64,000 nt of DNA from Lentzea albida (GTDB taxonomy: Bacteria > Actinomycetota > Actinomycetes > Mycobacteriales > Pseudonocardiaceae). Where the stretch lies: contig NZ_FOFV01000001.1 of the NCBI RefSeq assembly GCF_900111005.1, forward strand, positions 62,001 through 126,000, given 5' to 3'. Position 1 is the first letter of the stretch; each line of letters begins with the position of its first letter. The translations under genes were made by a program, and so were the position numbers. Shown here one piece after another: positions 7,565-15,456 of the stretch. The notes below the pieces were generated by a model. It made no database searches. It saw nothing but the letters and a program-made list of their open reading frames with translations, and had not been told where the DNA came from.

Positions 7565-8329
7565 TCACCTCTGGGACAGGAACGGGCACCCCATCAACCG
7601 GCGGAGCTCGGCGGCGAGTTCCTGCGGGGTGCTGACCGGCTTGGAGAACGCGATCCGCACGTCGTGGTCGTCGCACTCGGCCTCGACCCGCAGCCGCAGT
7701 CCGAACCGGTCGAGCCCGAGCGGCCGCACGTGGCCGTCGCGCAGCTCCTCCGGCAGGTGGCGGGCGAGCTGGCCGACGACGTCGCGGTGCGCGGCCTCCA
7801 GGTGCCGCAGCCAGTGGTCCTCGTTGCCGCAGAACGGATCCGGTGCCGCGCTCGCGAACTGCTCCGGCCTGATCGACGACGTGCCCTCGGCGTCCGCGAT
7901 CACCATCGACGCGGGCGTGAGCCGCAGCACCGAGGCGCCGTGACCCACGTCGAGCAGCCGGTGGTCGGGCCGCACGTCGGCGACGGCGAGGACCTCCTCG
8001 CGCGCCTCCCGGTCGTCGAGCGCCGTGACCCAGCCGGTCAGCCACAGCAGGCCGCGGACGGGTTCGCGCAACGCGATCGGGGCCTGGTCGGCGATCTCCA
8101 GCATCGCCGTCACCTCGGAGCGCGGGGTCTGCCAGAGCTGCCCGACCAGCGGGTGCTCGTCGGCCAGCAGGAGGATCGTGGTGCCGCAGGGATGCACGTG
8201 GTGGAACAACGGGCTCGTGCGGGAACCGGACTGAGGAAGCAGTGCGGCGGAGCCGTGGCGGGCCGCGATCGTGCGGGCGCGTTCCGCCGCGTGCGGCGCC
8301 GGCGGGCGCCTGGTCTGGGTGTCGGTCAC
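7565..8329 (-). CDS. DUF2470 (HugZ-related) protein, iron-regulated
   Basis: This 254-aa protein has a split flavin-reductase-like N-terminal half (residues 1-150, e.g. HHVHPCGTTILLLADEHPLVGQLWQ) and a C-terminal DUF2470 domain (about 165-250; NEDHWLRHLEAAHRDVVGQLARHL, GLDRFGLRLRVE, DDHDVRIAFSKPV). DUF2470 occurs in HugZ-type heme-degrading enzymes and in heme/iron utilisation proteins. GTG 8329 has an excellent GAGGAGG site 7 bases upstream. An IdeR-like palindrome sits 15 bases upstream of the start, so expression should rise when iron is scarce. A role in heme iron use is inferred; no heme ligand was assigned. Confidence 0.8.
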   Translation of the reverse strand: MTDTQTRRPPAPHAAERARTIAARHGSAALLPQSGSRTSPLFHHVHPCGTTILLLADEHPLVGQLWQTPRSEVTAMLEIADQAPIALREPVRGLLWLTGWVTALDDREAREEVLAVADVRPDHRLLDVGHGASVLRLTPASMVIADAEGTSSIRPEQFASAAPDPFCGNEDHWLRHLEAAHRDVVGQLARHLPEELRDGHVRPLGLDRFGLRLRVEAECDDHDVRIAFSKPVSTPQELAAELRRLMGCPFLSQR

Positions 8330-8343
8330 CGCTGCACCTCCTC

Positions 8344-8367
8344 GAAGGTTAGGCAAGCCTAACTTAG
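8344..8367 (-). promoter_or_regulatory. IdeR/DtxR-like iron box upstream of DUF2470 gene
   Basis: GTTAGGC-AA-GCCTAAC (8348-8363) is a perfect palindrome with a 2-base centre. In the register 8344-8362 it matches the IdeR consensus at 16 of 19 positions, and a second overlapping register shifted 5 bases matches 15 of 19. It would overlap the promoter, consistent with iron-dependent repression of the DUF2470 gene. Confidence 0.8.
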
Positions 8368-8416
8368 CCGCGCTCGGGAAGGGAAGCACCAGAAACTTCA
8401 CCTGTACGGTGGACAG

Positions 8417-8881
8417 GTGGTCGTGCCCAACAAGCCGTCCACCGAGGTGACGGCGCTCGACGATCGGTGGACCCGGCACTGCGTCGACCGGGCGAGCAGG
8501 CGTGCCCTGGTGTGGACGATCGCCGCCGGCGCGGCCTTCGCGCTCCAGTTCGTGCTGGTCCTGGTGTGGTCGTGGTCCTCGCCGGTGGCCCTCGTGCTCC
8601 TCTTCTTCGCCGCCGCGGTCCTGTGGGTGGTCACCCGTAGGCGTCCTGTGCGTTTACCTGAAGGTGAACCGTGGCATTTCGCTCATGTGCAGTGGGAGGG
8701 AGGGCGTCTGGTCGTGCTGTCGCAACCGCCTCTGTTGCTGACCTTGAGCGTCGGTCCGCTGCTGCGCGGACGGATCGCACGTCACAAGCGCGTGTGGTTC
8801 GTGCCGCCGGACGCGGCCGGGAACACCGTCGTGACGTTCCGCGGTGTGCCGCGGCTGATCCGGGCGCGCGTGGCCCGATGA
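8417..8881 (+). CDS. Small two-helix membrane protein, unknown function
   Basis: This 154-aa protein has a short cytoplasmic N-terminus, two closely spaced hydrophobic segments (about 28-50 and 53-72, VWTIAAGAAFALQFVLVLVW and VALVLLFFAAAVLWVV) and a C-terminal soluble domain of about 80 residues (EGGRLVVLSQPPLLLTLSVGP, then HKRVWFVPPDAAGNTVVTFRGVPRLI). No family is recognised. The stop overlaps the start of the next gene (ATGA), and the two products share size, helix layout and a soluble tail ending in an RVW/RIW...P strand, suggesting tandem duplication. GTG 8417 is assumed. Confidence 0.6.
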   Translation: MVVPNKPSTEVTALDDRWTRHCVDRASRRALVWTIAAGAAFALQFVLVLVWSWSSPVALVLLFFAAAVLWVVTRRRPVRLPEGEPWHFAHVQWEGGRLVVLSQPPLLLTLSVGPLLRGRIARHKRVWFVPPDAAGNTVVTFRGVPRLIRARVAR

Positions 8882-9336
8882 CGACGATGATCGAGAACTG
8901 GAGCGACACCTGCCTCGCGCGGGCGGACCGCCGCGCCGTCGGCCACATCCTGTTCGCCCTCGCCGTGCTCGGCGTCGTGCTGCTGATCGGCTGGATCTGG
9001 CTGACCGTCCTGTCGGTGCCGGTGGTGCTCGAACTGGCCGCGCCGGGGCTGCGGCACTTCTTCCAGCGCAGCGGCACCGTCGAACTGGTCGAGCGGTTCC
9101 CGTGGCGGCCGGTGTCGGTGAGCTTCGTGGCGGGCAGGCGCATCGGCCGGCAGGCGTACCTGCGGGTCGCCGACTCGGAGAACAACCTGCGCCTGCCCGA
9201 ACTCCCCGAACGGGCGCGCGTGCTCGTCCGGCACACCGGCCGGATCTGGATCGCCGGGCCGGACGAACGCGGGCGGGTCGTGGCGATGACGCGCGGTCTC
9301 GCGTTCCTCACCCGAGGCCGGGTCATCGACCGCTAG
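8878..9336 (+). CDS. Small two-helix membrane protein, paralogue of upstream gene
   Basis: This 152-aa protein is translationally coupled to the preceding gene through an ATGA overlap. Residues 21-60 form a membrane hairpin (HILFALAVLGVVLLIGWIWL, SVPVVLELAAP) and the remainder is soluble (RIGRQAYLRVADSENNLRL, then VLVRHTGRIWIAGPDERGRVVAMTRG). The layout repeats that of its neighbour. No known domain was recognised. Its 3' end overlaps the convergent reductase gene by 14 bases, so one of the two transcripts must read into the other. Confidence 0.6.
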   Translation: MTTMIENWSDTCLARADRRAVGHILFALAVLGVVLLIGWIWLTVLSVPVVLELAAPGLRHFFQRSGTVELVERFPWRPVSVSFVAGRRIGRQAYLRVADSENNLRLPELPERARVLVRHTGRIWIAGPDERGRVVAMTRGLAFLTRGRVIDR

Positions 9337-10210
9337 CGCGCCAGGCCTCGTGGTGCCGCTGCGGTGCGTCGGTGAACGAGACGTGCCTCGGCCGCCAGCC
9401 GAGCAGCCGGTGGGCCTTGGCGCTCGACACGAGCTCGTCCTGGTCCGCGGCCACCTGCATGATCCCGCCCGCCTCCGCGGGCTCCAGCCGGATCTCACCG
9501 GTGAAACCCGCCGCCCGCACGGCGACCCGTTGCACGTCCAACGCGGCCAGGCGCTGGTCGTCCGCGATCACGAACACCTCCCCGGCGGGCTCGCGGTCGA
9601 GGACGCGGACGTAGGCGTCGGCCAGGTCGTCGACGTGCACCCAGCTCCACCGCTTCGCGATGTCGCCGTAGAACACCGGAGTGCCTTCTTCGGCGGCGGC
9701 GAACCACTGCGCGGTCATGGACGTGGTGGCCGGGCCGCCGTACAGGAAACCGGGTCGCACCACCGTGTGCGCGAGCCCGCTCGCGGCGAGCTCGGCCTCC
9801 AGCGCGAACCGGAACCCGATCGGGCTCTCCGGGTTGCCCGGCGTGTTCTCGTCCATGAGCGCCACACCCGTGCGGCCGTAGGAGGAGATGCCGGTCGTGT
9901 AGACGAGGTGGCGTCGTCGGCCGTCCCGCCTCTCGGCCTCGGAGATCTCGGCGAACAACGTGCGGTCGGTGCCCATGGGGTCGTTGAGGTCCATGACGAG
10001 GTGCACCACGGCGTCGGTGCCGTCCAGGTGCTCGCGCCACGTGTCCGGCTTCGCGAGATCGCCCCGCACGGGGGTGACCTCGTCGACGACCAGGTCCGCC
10101 GCGGTCGCCGGATCGCGGGTGAGGCCGAGGACGGTGTGGCCGGCGCGGGCGAGGGCGGCGGAGACGCGGCGCCCCGCGTAGCCGGTGGCGCCGGTGACGA
10201 GGATCTGCAT
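9323..10210 (-). CDS. NAD(P)-binding Rossmann oxidoreductase (NmrA/SDR-a type)
   Basis: This 295-aa atypical short-chain reductase/epimerase-like protein begins MQILVTGATGYAGRRV, the glycine-rich NAD(P) site, and continues with LVYTTGISSYGRTG and VVRPGFLYGGP. The classical YxxxK is not obvious, as is usual for NmrA-like members, so catalysis is uncertain. It lies 15 bases downstream of the epoxide-hydrolase-like gene on the same strand, and both are probably controlled by the divergent MarR regulator. A role in processing a small toxic or aromatic compound is inferred from that context only. Confidence 0.8.
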   Translation of the reverse strand: MQILVTGATGYAGRRVSAALARAGHTVLGLTRDPATAADLVVDEVTPVRGDLAKPDTWREHLDGTDAVVHLVMDLNDPMGTDRTLFAEISEAERRDGRRRHLVYTTGISSYGRTGVALMDENTPGNPESPIGFRFALEAELAASGLAHTVVRPGFLYGGPATTSMTAQWFAAAEEGTPVFYGDIAKRWSWVHVDDLADAYVRVLDREPAGEVFVIADDQRLAALDVQRVAVRAAGFTGEIRLEPAEAGGIMQVAADQDELVSSAKAHRLLGWRPRHVSFTDAPQRHHEAWRASGR

Positions 10211-10225
10211 GGTGTGGCTCCGTGA

Positions 10226-11071
10226 TCAGGCTGCGAAGAAGCGGGTCAGCACTTCAGCGGTGGCGTGCGGGTTGTCGGCGGCGAAGGTGTGGGCGGCGTC
10301 GGGGACCAGTTCGGCGCGGACGTCGGTGGCGGCCTCGCGGGCGCCGTTCAGCAACACGTCCTGAGGCAGGCCGTGGTCGCCGTTCAGCACGAGCACCGGG
10401 ACCTCGACCTTGGCTCCAGCGCGCGCGTTGCGGCCGTCCTCCAGCACCGTGGCGTAGTGCTCGAACCCGCCGCGCATGCCGCCGGGCCTGGTGAGGGTGC
10501 GCAGCAGGTCGGAGTGGTCGGCTTCGGTGATGCCGCCGCGGATCATCTGCCCGTAGAACCAGGACAGGTACTGCTCCTCGCGGCCTTCGACGAGCTTCGC
10601 CGCGAACTCGCTCTGCGCGTGGAACCCGAAGTGCCACAGGCCCGACAGGTGCTCCTCCAGGCCGAAGCCGGGCAGGAAGCACTCGCTGAGCACCATCCTG
10701 GTCACGTCCCGCGGGTACCGCTGGGCCCAGGCGTGGACGGTCATCGTGCCGACGTCGGTGCCGAGCACGAACGCGCTGTCGTGCCCGAGGTGGTGGATCA
10801 GCTGGTGCAGGTCGTCCGCCTCGTCCTGCTTGGTCCAGTGGCCGTCGGGGATCGACGAGTCGCCCGAGCCGCGCAGGTCCGGCGCGACGACCCGGAAGCC
10901 CTGTGCCGCGAGCAGCGGCAGCAGTGCGCGGAACTCGATCCAGCTGAACGGCCACCCGTGCACCAGCACGACCAGCGGCCCTTCTCCGCCGATCACGTGG
11001 TGCAGCCTGATGCCGTTGACCTCGGCATACGCGTGTTCGAACCCCTCGGGTGCAGGAGCTGGGGTCGTCAT
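10226..11071 (-). CDS. Alpha/beta hydrolase, epoxide-hydrolase type
   Basis: This 281-aa alpha/beta-hydrolase has an HGWP oxyanion motif (39-42 region), PDLRGSGDSS, and a nucleophile elbow reading LGTDVGTM in which Asp106 replaces the usual Ser. An Asp nucleophile marks epoxide hydrolases and haloalkane dehalogenases; the HGWP motif favours epoxide hydrolase. Late Asp (NGDHGLP) and His (DAAHTF) complete the triad. It is divergent from a marR gene with two palindromic operators in between, suggesting induction by a substrate or related compound. The substrate is unknown. Confidence 0.9.
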   Translation of the reverse strand: MTTPAPAPEGFEHAYAEVNGIRLHHVIGGEGPLVVLVHGWPFSWIEFRALLPLLAAQGFRVVAPDLRGSGDSSIPDGHWTKQDEADDLHQLIHHLGHDSAFVLGTDVGTMTVHAWAQRYPRDVTRMVLSECFLPGFGLEEHLSGLWHFGFHAQSEFAAKLVEGREEQYLSWFYGQMIRGGITEADHSDLLRTLTRPGGMRGGFEHYATVLEDGRNARAGAKVEVPVLVLNGDHGLPQDVLLNGAREAATDVRAELVPDAAHTFAADNPHATAEVLTRFFAA

Positions 11072-11090
11072 CGGAACCCTCCTTAGCTTG

Positions 11091-11133
11091 CTTGCTTAAG
11101 CAAGGAATACCCGCTATTGCTTGGTTAGGCAAG
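11091..11133. promoter_or_regulatory. Two MarR-type operators in divergent promoter
   Basis: CTTGCTTAAGCAAG (11091-11104) is a perfect 14-bp palindrome, and CTTGGTTAGGCAAG (11120-11133) is a second copy with the same CTTG-N6-CAAG frame. The pair sits between the hydrolase start (11071) and the marR start (11140). MarR dimers bind palindromes of this size, so autoregulation plus repression of the hydrolase-reductase pair is likely. Confidence 0.8.
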
Positions 11134-11139
11134 TAACCT

Positions 11140-11595
11140 GTGAGCGTGACCGCACTCGCTCCGCTGTCGTCCGACGAAACGCAGCTCTGGCAGAGCCTCG
11201 GCCGGTTGGTGCACTCGTTGCCCCGCGTGCTGGAGGACGACATGTCCCGCACCGGCGTGACGATGACCGAGTTCGCCGTGCTGCTGCTGCTGAGCGAGGC
11301 GCCCGGCCGCCGGCTGCGGATGTCGGCTCTCGCCGCGCAGGCGGGGCTCACCGCGTCCCGGATCACCAGGGTGGTCGACGGGCTCGGCAAGCACGGTCTC
11401 GTGCAGAAGGAACGCCACGGCGAGGACGCGCGCGGCAACGACGCGATCCTCACCGACGAGGGGCTGCGGGTGATGCGCGCGGCCCAGCCCGCTCACCTCG
11501 CCAGCGCGCGGAATCGGGTGCTGGACAAGATCCCGGCCGAGCTGCTGCCGGACCTGGCGAGGACCATCACGGCCCTCGCCGACGCACTCGCCTAA
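11140..11595 (+). CDS. MarR-family transcriptional regulator
   Basis: This 151-aa regulator has a winged helix-turn-helix at about 60-110 (RLRMSALAAQAGLTASRITRVVDGLGKHGLVQKE, then HGEDARGNDAILTDEG for the wing) flanked by dimerisation helices. It is divergently transcribed from the epoxide-hydrolase-like/reductase pair with two operator-like palindromes between. The stop overlaps the convergent vWA gene by 4 bases. Repression relieved by a small phenolic or lipophilic ligand is the family norm. Confidence 0.92.
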   Translation: MSVTALAPLSSDETQLWQSLGRLVHSLPRVLEDDMSRTGVTMTEFAVLLLLSEAPGRRLRMSALAAQAGLTASRITRVVDGLGKHGLVQKERHGEDARGNDAILTDEGLRVMRAAQPAHLASARNRVLDKIPAELLPDLARTITALADALA

Positions 11596-12734
11596 CGCCC
11601 CGTCGCGATGCCCTCGGACTCGGCCCACTGCGTGAGGTCGTCCTTGCGCAGCGCGGCAGCCATCAGCTCGGGGAACTTGTCCGGCGTGCAGGCGAACGCG
11701 GGCGCGCCCAGGGCGGAGAGCTTCGCGGCCAGTTCGTGGTCGTAGGCGGGTGTGCCGGAGTCGCTGAGCGCCAGCAGGTTCACGACCGTGACGCCGCTCG
11801 CGACCAGTTCGCGCACCCGGCGTTGCAGCTCGGTCTCCGAGCCGCCCTCGTAGAGGTCGCTGATGATCACGACGACCGTGTCGGTGGGCCGGCGGACGAG
11901 CGTCTGCGCGTAGGCGACCGCGCGGTTGATGTCCGTGCCACCGCCGAGCTGGGCGCTGAACAGCAGGTCGACCGGGTCGCTGAGCTGGTCGGTCAGGTCC
12001 GCGACCTCGGTGTCGAACACGACGAGCTTCGTCGAGATCGACCGGATGCTCGCGAGCGCCGAACCCAGGACGGCCGCGTGCACCAGGGACTCGGCCATCG
12101 AACCCGACTGGTCGACCAGCAGGACCACGTCCCGCATCGCCGCGGCCCGGCTGCGCCTGCGGTGGCCGATCAGGTCCTCGACGATCACGGTCTTGTGCTG
12201 CGGCTGGTAGTTCTTGAGGTTCGCGCGGATCGTGGTCGCCCAGTCGACGTCGGGCAGTTGCGGGCGGCGGGTGCGCTTCGACCTGTCGACGGCACCGCGC
12301 ACGGCCTCGACCAACCGGTCCTGCAGGCGTCGCTCGATGTCCTCGACCACCTTGCGCACCACGGCTTTCGCGGTGTCGCGGGTGCGCGCGGGAATCGCCC
12401 TCGACAGTTGCAGCAGGGTGCTGACGAGGTTCACGTCCGGCTCGACCGACTGCAGCAGCTCGGGTTCGAGCAGCAACTGCTTCAGGCCGAGCTTCTCGAC
12501 CGCGTCCCGTTGCATGACCTGCACGACGGACGTGGGGAAGTACTTGCGGACGTCGCCGAGCCAGCGGTGCAGCTGCGGGGAGCTGGCGCCGAGGCCGGCA
12601 CCGCGGTCGCCACCGCCTCCGTAGAGGCCCGTGAGCGCGCCATCACGCCGTTGGTCGTCCTCGTCGAGATCGGACACGTCCTCCGCGCTCGGGCCCAGGA
12701 GCAGCCGCCAGCGCCGCAGTCGTTCATCGCTCAT
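11592..12734 (-). CDS. vWA-domain protein of a MoxR-vWA system
   Basis: This 380-aa protein has an N-terminal helical region (1-190) and a von Willebrand A domain (about 195-345). The MIDAS metal site is intact: VDQSGSM (DxSxS), GGGTDINRA (Thr) and ISDLYEGGSE (Asp). Such proteins act with MoxR AAA ATPases as metal-dependent scaffolds in protein maturation or remodelling. Its likely MoxR partner is at 19303, on the other arm of the divergent unit. The start overlaps the IclR gene stop (ATGA), so it is the last gene of a fully coupled four-gene operon with FahA. Confidence 0.9.
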   Translation of the reverse strand: MSDERLRRWRLLLGPSAEDVSDLDEDDQRRDGALTGLYGGGGDRGAGLGASSPQLHRWLGDVRKYFPTSVVQVMQRDAVEKLGLKQLLLEPELLQSVEPDVNLVSTLLQLSRAIPARTRDTAKAVVRKVVEDIERRLQDRLVEAVRGAVDRSKRTRRPQLPDVDWATTIRANLKNYQPQHKTVIVEDLIGHRRRSRAAAMRDVVLLVDQSGSMAESLVHAAVLGSALASIRSISTKLVVFDTEVADLTDQLSDPVDLLFSAQLGGGTDINRAVAYAQTLVRRPTDTVVVIISDLYEGGSETELQRRVRELVASGVTVVNLLALSDSGTPAYDHELAAKLSALGAPAFACTPDKFPELMAAALRKDDLTQWAESEGIATGR

Positions 12735-13363
12735 CGGAGAGCTGCCGCCACTTCTTCGGCCGCACGCACGACGTGAGGGCCGACGATGTCCGCGTCGAGC
12801 TTCTCCAGTGCCACCACACCAACGGACGCCCTGAGGCCGGGAACGCCGCGCACAGGTGCCGCGACGCCGTACGCGTTGGGCTGCAGCTCGCCGGCCGAGA
12901 CGACCCACGGCTCGTTCGGGTGCGAGATGGCCCTGCCGGCCGCCCCGCGGTGCACCGGGTGGCGCGAACCCACCCGGTACGCCACGTGGAAAGCCGTCCA
13001 CGACGGTTCGACGACGGCGACGGCCTGGGCCTCGCTGCCGTCCGCGACGGTGAGGTGCGCGGTGGCGCCGACCTTCTCCGCGAGCTCGCGCAGCGCCGGG
13101 TTGGCCGCCATGCGCAGCTGCGGCAGGACGTTGGAGGCGAGGCGCAGCACGCCCAGGCCGAGCCGGACCTTCGACCCCTCCCGGCGCACGAGACCGCGCG
13201 CCTGCAAGGGAACGAGAAGGCGGTACACCGCTGCCCTGGACGCGCCGATGGCCACGGCGAGTTCCGAGATCGACGGTGCCTCGGACTCCGCCTCAGCGAC
13301 AGCCTGGAGGAGCGCCAGACCCCGTTCCAGGGTCAGCGAACTCTCCTTCGTCGCTCCGACCAT
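12731..13363 (-). CDS. IclR-family regulator, probable homogentisate-pathway regulator
   Basis: This 210-aa protein has an N-terminal winged helix (about 8-65, LTLERGLALLQAVAEAE, ISELAVAIGASRAAVYRLLVPLQARGLV) and a shortened effector-binding domain (about 75-205). Typical IclR proteins are about 250 aa, so the effector domain is compact. ATG 13363 was chosen because CGGAG lies 6 bases upstream; a GTG directly before it overlaps the fahA stop. Being between fahA and the vWA gene in one coupled operon, it probably controls the divergent hmgA/fahA promoter at 15396-15456 in response to a tyrosine-derived aromatic acid. Confidence 0.88.
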   Translation of the reverse strand: MVGATKESSLTLERGLALLQAVAEAESEAPSISELAVAIGASRAAVYRLLVPLQARGLVRREGSKVRLGLGVLRLASNVLPQLRMAANPALRELAEKVGATAHLTVADGSEAQAVAVVEPSWTAFHVAYRVGSRHPVHRGAAGRAISHPNEPWVVSAGELQPNAYGVAAPVRGVPGLRASVGVVALEKLDADIVGPHVVRAAEEVAAALR

Positions 13364-14526
13364 CACGCACTCCGAACTGTGCCCACCACCTCGGCGAGAC
13401 CGACCACGGAGCCGCCTTCACCGGGAGCCGTCGCGGTCAGCCTGACCGTGTCGCCGTCCTCCAGGAAGGACCTCGTGGAGCCGTCGTCGAGCTTGAACGG
13501 TTCCTTGCCGCCCCAGCTGAGCTCGAGGAACGAGCCGCGCTCGTCCTTCTCCGGTCCCGAGACCGTGCCGGAGGCGAACAGATCACCTGGGCGCACCGTA
13601 GCCCCGTTCACCGTCATGTGGGCCAGCTGTTGCACAAATGACCACGACATCTCCCGGAACGGAGGCCGCGCGACGATCGTGTCGTTCAGCTCCACCGTGA
13701 TCGTGATGTCGAGGCCCCACGGCTGGTCGCACGTCAGGTAGTCGTGCAGCTTGTTCGGCAGCGGCGGAGTGGGCACCCGTGCAACTGAGAACGCCTCCAG
13801 CGGCGTGATCCACGCGCCGATCGACGTCGCGAACGACTTGGCGAGGAACGGGCCGAGCGGCTGGTACTCCCACGCCTGGATGTCGCGCGCGGACCAGTCG
13901 TTGACCAGCGCGACGCCGAAGACGTGCTCGGCGGCCCTGCTCGTGGACACGTTCGCCGCCCGCGGACCGCCGCAGACGAAGCCGACCTCGGCCTCGATGT
14001 CGAGGCGCTCGGACGGGCCGAACTTCGGGCCCTCGCTGCCGCGCTTCTGGCCGTTGGGGCGCTTGATGTCGGTGCCCGAGACGTACACCGTGCCGGCGCG
14101 GCCGTGGTAGCCGATCGGCAGGTGCGTCCAGTTCGGCGTGAGCGCGTCGCCGTCGGGGCGGAACATCCGGCCGACGTTCTCGGCGTGGTGCCTGCTCGAG
14201 TAGAAGTCCACGTAGTCGCCGACCGTGAACGGCAGTTTCGCGGTCTCGATGCCGACGAGCTCGGCGCCCTTGGGGGCGGAGCTCGACTGGACGATCTCGC
14301 GCAGCTTGGCCCGCAGCACGCTCCAGATCGGCCGACCGGCCGCCAGCAGCGGGTCCAGCGAGTCGCCCTGGACGAACTCGCTGCACTTGCCCAGCGCGAG
14401 GCTCTTCAGGAGCAGCGCCTGGTCGCCGACGCGGACGGCCACGCCCCCGTCGACGACGCCGTAGGGCAGGGTCTGCGGTCCGAACGGCTGGTCCTCGGTG
14501 AAGTTCGGGTCGCTGATCCAGCTCAC
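13363..14526 (-). CDS. fahA: Fumarylacetoacetase
   Basis: This 387-aa enzyme cleaves fumarylacetoacetate to fumarate and acetoacetate, the last step of tyrosine/homogentisate breakdown. The N-terminal SH3-like domain covers about 1-95 and the catalytic FAH fold the rest. Signature stretches are DFYSSRHHAENVGRMFRP, HLPIGYHGRAGTVYVSGT, LDIEAEVGFV and NDWSARDIQAWEYQPLGPF with its metal-ligand Glu/Asp residues. GTG 14526 overlaps the upstream stop (GTGA) and the stop overlaps the IclR start. HmgA is encoded divergently; no maleylacetoacetate isomerase gene is present in the window. Confidence 0.95.
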   Translation of the reverse strand: MSWISDPNFTEDQPFGPQTLPYGVVDGGVAVRVGDQALLLKSLALGKCSEFVQGDSLDPLLAAGRPIWSVLRAKLREIVQSSSAPKGAELVGIETAKLPFTVGDYVDFYSSRHHAENVGRMFRPDGDALTPNWTHLPIGYHGRAGTVYVSGTDIKRPNGQKRGSEGPKFGPSERLDIEAEVGFVCGGPRAANVSTSRAAEHVFGVALVNDWSARDIQAWEYQPLGPFLAKSFATSIGAWITPLEAFSVARVPTPPLPNKLHDYLTCDQPWGLDITITVELNDTIVARPPFREMSWSFVQQLAHMTVNGATVRPGDLFASGTVSGPEKDERGSFLELSWGGKEPFKLDDGSTRSFLEDGDTVRLTATAPGEGGSVVGLAEVVGTVRSA

Positions 14527-15395
14527 AGCAGTCCAAGCCCCTCGAGGTCGGCGACAGGTTCGGAGAGCGAGCACGAGCCGTAGCTCGCGAACACGCCGCG
14601 GACGGCGTGCGCGGCCTGGTCGCTGAGCGCCTTCGCTTCGGCGGTGAGAGCCTCGGCGTCGGTGCTCGCGAGCGCCTCGCGGACGTCGCGGCCGCTCAGG
14701 GACCGCGCGGTGGCCACGAGGAGGTTCAGGAAGCCGTGGTGGGTGAAGCCCTGCTCGTCGGTGTAGCGGACGGCCTTGTGCAGGCCCGCCGTCGCCTTGA
14801 ACGCGACGCCGCCGCCGCTGACGACGGACAGGAAGTCGGCGACCTCCTCGACGCTCGGGAAGTTCTCCTGGGAGAGCCCGCCGCAGCGCAGCTTGGGCCA
14901 GCTGCCGTGCTCGATGACCCGGCGGACGCCGTCGAGCCACTCGGCTCCACCGCGGCGCGGTTCCACGACGCGGATGACGTCCTCGGGGACGAACTCCGAC
15001 ACGCGTTCGAGCCACACCTCGTCCACATCGGACGGTGCGGGCATCTCGACCATGCGCAGCGCCAGGAGCTCACTGCGGCTCTCGACGATGGACACGGCCT
15101 TGGGGACACCGCCGAGACCCGTGTCGATCACGAGGCTCAGGGCGATCGGCTTCGGTGGCTTGACCTTGATGAGTTCGGTGATCAGTTCGGCGAGACGGGA
15201 GGCCGGACACAGGAAGAGACCCATGACGCCGGACCACTCGCCGACTCGTCCGTCGAGGTGGCCGCGCACCGCGTCGGGCATCGACGCGCTCCCCGGAGGG
15301 AACAGCGCGGCATCGTCCACAAGCCTCGCGAGCAGGGGCGGAGTACCGCGCGGACCGGGCGCACGGAGTTCGACAGCGCTTGACACGGCTGACAC
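14523..15395 (-). CDS. Unknown protein of homogentisate operon
   Basis: This is a 290-aa protein without a recognised domain. It is soluble, with segments LLARLVDDAALFPPGSASMPDAVRGH near the N-terminus, PIALSLVIDTG and GGVAFKATAGLHKAVRYTDEQGFTHHGFLNLL near the C-terminus. The alternation of strands and helices with a Lys in FKATAG is reminiscent of TIM-barrel aldolase-like proteins, but that is inference. GTG 15395 was picked as the first start clear of the divergent hmgA leader; GTG 15386 is an alternative. Four-base overlap with fahA suggests a role in the same pathway or in handling its reactive intermediates. Confidence 0.7.
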   Translation of the reverse strand: MSAVSSAVELRAPGPRGTPPLLARLVDDAALFPPGSASMPDAVRGHLDGRVGEWSGVMGLFLCPASRLAELITELIKVKPPKPIALSLVIDTGLGGVPKAVSIVESRSELLALRMVEMPAPSDVDEVWLERVSEFVPEDVIRVVEPRRGGAEWLDGVRRVIEHGSWPKLRCGGLSQENFPSVEEVADFLSVVSGGGVAFKATAGLHKAVRYTDEQGFTHHGFLNLLVATARSLSGRDVREALASTDAEALTAEAKALSDQAAHAVRGVFASYGSCSLSEPVADLEGLGLL

Positions 15396-15456
15396 GCTAG
15401 CCGTGTACCGCCAACTGAACAAAGATGTCCGATAGTCGAACGCCCTCGGAGACGTC
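15396..15456. promoter_or_regulatory. Divergent promoter region, hmgA versus fahA operon
   Basis: This 61-bp gap is the only candidate promoter region for the fahA operon and for hmgA, together with the start of the unknown gene. It is AT-richer than its surroundings and contains CGATAGTCG (15433-15441), a short imperfect dyad that could be part of an IclR-type site. No clear -10/-35 pair could be assigned. Confidence 0.5.

Noticed and set aside
12212..12624. Plus-strand frames opposite the vWA gene
   Set aside because: Arg/Ser-rich shadow translations; the minus-strand vWA domain has an intact MIDAS motif.
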